Made by a program: the position numbers and the translations under genes | Part shown: positions 62,472-64,000 of the stretch, piece after piece | Position numbering within the stretch: the first letter of the stretch is position 1 | Layout of the letters: each line of letters begins with the position of its first letter | Source of the DNA: Algoriphagus aestuarii | GTDB taxonomy: Bacteria > Bacteroidota > Bacteroidia > Cytophagales > Cyclobacteriaceae | Reading direction: 5' to 3' | Assembly (NCBI GenBank): GCA_017051695.1 | Contig: JAFIDK010000001.1 | Location: 930,001 to 994,000 of the forward strand | DNA: 64,000 nt | Notes under the pieces: model-generated | Databases searched by the model: none | Seen by the model: the letters and a program-made list of their open reading frames with translations, nothing else | What the model was told of the DNA's origin: nothing

Positions 62472-63533
62472 TTAACTCTTGTAAATTTGATTGATATAAT
62501 ACCAGATCGAATCGATGTCTTCGGCATTGTGAAAGGCTGAAATGATGATTCTATTCACCGAAGGATCCTTGGATGTGGGATATGGAAAGGAGGAGGTGAT
62601 AATCTGGTTTGCTTCAAATTTTGCAGCCCAGGCTTCTGGTCGATATGAGAAAACCGGATAATTTTTTACTCCCTTTATGTGCTCAGGAATCTGGTTTTTT
62701 TTGACAAAATAGTTGATCAATTGCATCAATCTTTCTTTTCGTTCTTGATAAACGGTTTGTGATTGAAGAAAAGCGTACAGATAAGCTGGAGGACAGGGTG
62801 ATGCTCCTCCATAAATTGGCAGGTTTTGAATGAAATCACAGGTTTTTTGATCTGAAAGAATGATTCCGGCAGGCAATCCAAGACCTTTGCCAAGAGAACC
62901 TGTGACGACTAATTGCAGTGGAAGGTCTTTCCAGAGGCTATAGGTCCCAAAAACACCTTTGCCGAGTATTCCCAATGCATGGCTATCATCGACCAATAGA
63001 CTGACTTCGTGTTTTTCAGCCACTGGTAAAAGCCAGGAATAGTCATGAATTTCAGGAAGCATGGGGTTCACAGCATTTCCCAAAATCAGGATTTTTTGGC
63101 GATCTATTTTAGTTGATTTTTCCAGACATGCATTTTTCCATTTCTCAAAGTCCTGATTGGCATCTGGTTTTAGTTCCACAGGCAAAATTGCCGGATGAGT
63201 ATCTGGAGCCACCCAAATTTGATCCGAATTTTTACTGAGAAATTGCAAAGCCGCGATTCCTGCCAGGTATCCACTACTCATGGTTAAGGAAGCTTCGGCT
63301 CCTGCTTCCTTTGCAAAAAAGGACTCGAACTGATCAAAAATTTGCAGACGAACAGAATTGATTCTACTCAGACCGTGATTGAGTCCATAGTGCTCCATCC
63401 CGAGTACCACCTGCTCCTGAAACTCCGGCACCAGGTCAATTCCCAAATAGGATGTCCCGCTGAAATAATGATAGGACTTTCCCTGATGAACTATTTCACG
63501 GTCTATCCTGGTATTTAAATTAAAAATTTTCAA
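62472..63533 (-). CDS. Alpha-oxoamine synthase-like (BioF-type) PLP-dependent aminotransferase
   Basis: This 353-residue protein has the fold-type I PLP core: YHYFSGTSYLGI, GYLAGIAALQFL, LLVDDSHALGILGKGVFGTY and the PLP Lys in VTGSLGKGLG. The group includes 8-amino-7-oxononanoate synthase (BioF), serine palmitoyltransferase and CqsA. It is about 30 residues shorter than typical BioF. No other biotin genes are nearby, so a different acyl-CoA plus amino acid condensation is possible. It lies between a VOC protein gene and a serine hydrolase lipoprotein gene. Confidence 0.8.
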   Translation of the reverse strand: MKIFNLNTRIDREIVHQGKSYHYFSGTSYLGIDLVPEFQEQVVLGMEHYGLNHGLSRINSVRLQIFDQFESFFAKEAGAEASLTMSSGYLAGIAALQFLSKNSDQIWVAPDTHPAILPVELKPDANQDFEKWKNACLEKSTKIDRQKILILGNAVNPMLPEIHDYSWLLPVAEKHEVSLLVDDSHALGILGKGVFGTYSLWKDLPLQLVVTGSLGKGLGLPAGIILSDQKTCDFIQNLPIYGGASPCPPAYLYAFLQSQTVYQERKERLMQLINYFVKKNQIPEHIKGVKNYPVFSYRPEAWAAKFEANQIITSSFPYPTSKDPSVNRIIISAFHNAEDIDSIWYYINQIYKS

Positions 63534-63544
63534 TCCTTTAAAGG

Positions 63545-63967
63545 TTACTTGGCAAAAATCTGCGATTCATCCTGGAATGATTTGAACTCCAGGGCGTTTC
63601 CGCAAGGGTCTAGAAAAAACATGGTAGCCTGCTCTCCTACTTCTCCTTTGAACCGGATGTAGGGCTCGATGACAAATTCTATCCCATGCGCTTTTAATTT
63701 GTCTGCCAGTTCATGCCATTCATCCCATGGCAAAATGGCTCCAAAGTGGCGGACTGGTACATTTTTTCCATCTACTGCATTGGTTTTAGCGAGTGCCAGC
63801 TCATCAGGTTTGATGTGGGCTGAGAGTTGGTGGCCAAAGAAATTGAAGTCGATCCATTTTTCGGTGCTTCTGCCAATATCGCAGCCCAGCAAATCCCCGT
63901 AAAATGCTCTCGTTTCTTCAATATCCCTGATCGGGAAAGCCAGGTGAAAGGGTTTAAATTGGCTCAT
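63545..63967 (-). CDS. VOC-superfamily (glyoxalase/dioxygenase fold) protein
   Basis: This 140-residue protein has two beta-alpha-beta-beta-beta modules. [20 protein letters not shown] supplies the first metal His and fold start, [18 protein letters not shown] the second module, and [14 protein letters not shown] the final metal Glu. It is most like small uncharacterised glyoxalase-type proteins of Bacteroidota. It is the first gene of the minus-strand unit, 11 bases before the BioF-like gene. Promoter sequence would lie at the window edge; only 33 bases remain beyond it. Confidence 0.85.
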   Translation of the reverse strand: MSQFKPFHLAFPIRDIEETRAFYGDLLGCDIGRSTEKWIDFNFFGHQLSAHIKPDELALAKTNAVDGKNVPVRHFGAILPWDEWHELADKLKAHGIEFVIEPYIRFKGEVGEQATMFFLDPCGNALEFKSFQDESQIFAK

Positions 63968-64000
63968 AATGCGTACTTTCGTTTGAATATTTCTGCTTCA

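Noticed and set aside
1-64000. Mobile elements, CRISPR arrays, tRNA or rRNA genes
   Set aside because: No transposase or integrase reading frame, no regularly spaced repeats and no tRNA- or rRNA-like sequence were seen on either strand.

Overview
The window reads as chromosome from a Bacteroidota bacterium, most likely of the Cytophagales / Cyclobacteriaceae type (Algoriphagus-like). This rests on the SusC/SusD pair, the many short lipoprotein signal peptides ending in Cys, the large TonB-dependent receptors, a MurF-alanine racemase fusion, promoters of the form TAnnTTTG with an upstream TTG, and weak Shine-Dalgarno sites. No rRNA, tRNA, CRISPR array, insertion sequence or phage gene was seen. 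The genus is an inference from gene content only.

Positions 1-14680 hold an alginate-utilisation locus. It comprises a GntR/FadR-type regulator (cut by the window edge), SusC, SusD, three polysaccharide lyases (an unassigned heparinase II/III-type enzyme, PL6 and PL17), a KdgF-like cupin, an ExuT-like MFS transporter and an SDR that probably reduces DEH to KDG. The lyase genes overlap by ATGA and the unit ends at a strong terminator. Together they would bind and import alginate oligomers, cut them to unsaturated monomers, linearise these to DEH, take them into the cytoplasm and reduce them. KDG kinase and KDPG aldolase are not in the window.

Positions 14871-23363 carry secreted or lipid-anchored enzymes: two cytochrome c / PQQ-type sugar dehydrogenase fusions with opposite domain order, a beta-lactamase-fold esterase, and a membrane-anchored alpha/beta hydrolase. 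Positions 23362-39280 are mostly housekeeping: AsmA, a dGTPase-type HD protein, two DUF4382 lipoproteins, RibD, free-methionine-sulfoxide reductase, an alpha/beta hydrolase, Dxs, ScpA, a flippase-like membrane protein, MurF-Alr and a voltage-gated-type K+ channel.

Positions 39277-44883 form an ion-transport block: TrkA, TrkH, a CLC-F-type fluoride/proton antiporter, a TIGR01777 epimerase, and three tandem PLDc_N-type mini membrane proteins. The middle one of these has an in-frame stop, and the first is only 57 codons. Positions 44980-51656 carry an M14 peptidase, an amidohydrolase, and a LytTR regulator followed by an intradiol-dioxygenase-like lipoprotein, a YceI lipoprotein and a small membrane protein.

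Positions 51678-54400 (minus strand) contain a thiamin-type TonB receptor with a clear promoter, a TPP riboswitch and a possible SD-sequestering hairpin. The rest holds an FAH-family enzyme, TfoX-N, YjbQ, a DUF5916 outer-membrane protein, YdjC, DUF1684, and a minus-strand operon (VOC, BioF-like aminotransferase, class-A-beta-lactamase-like lipoprotein, two mini membrane proteins).

The signals most worth a second look are the PLDc_N trio, the TPP riboswitch-receptor unit, the CLC-F/Trk operon, the susD-lyase intergenic hairpin, the 23-bp palindrome before the second PQQ enzyme, and the LytTR-dioxygenase-YceI unit.
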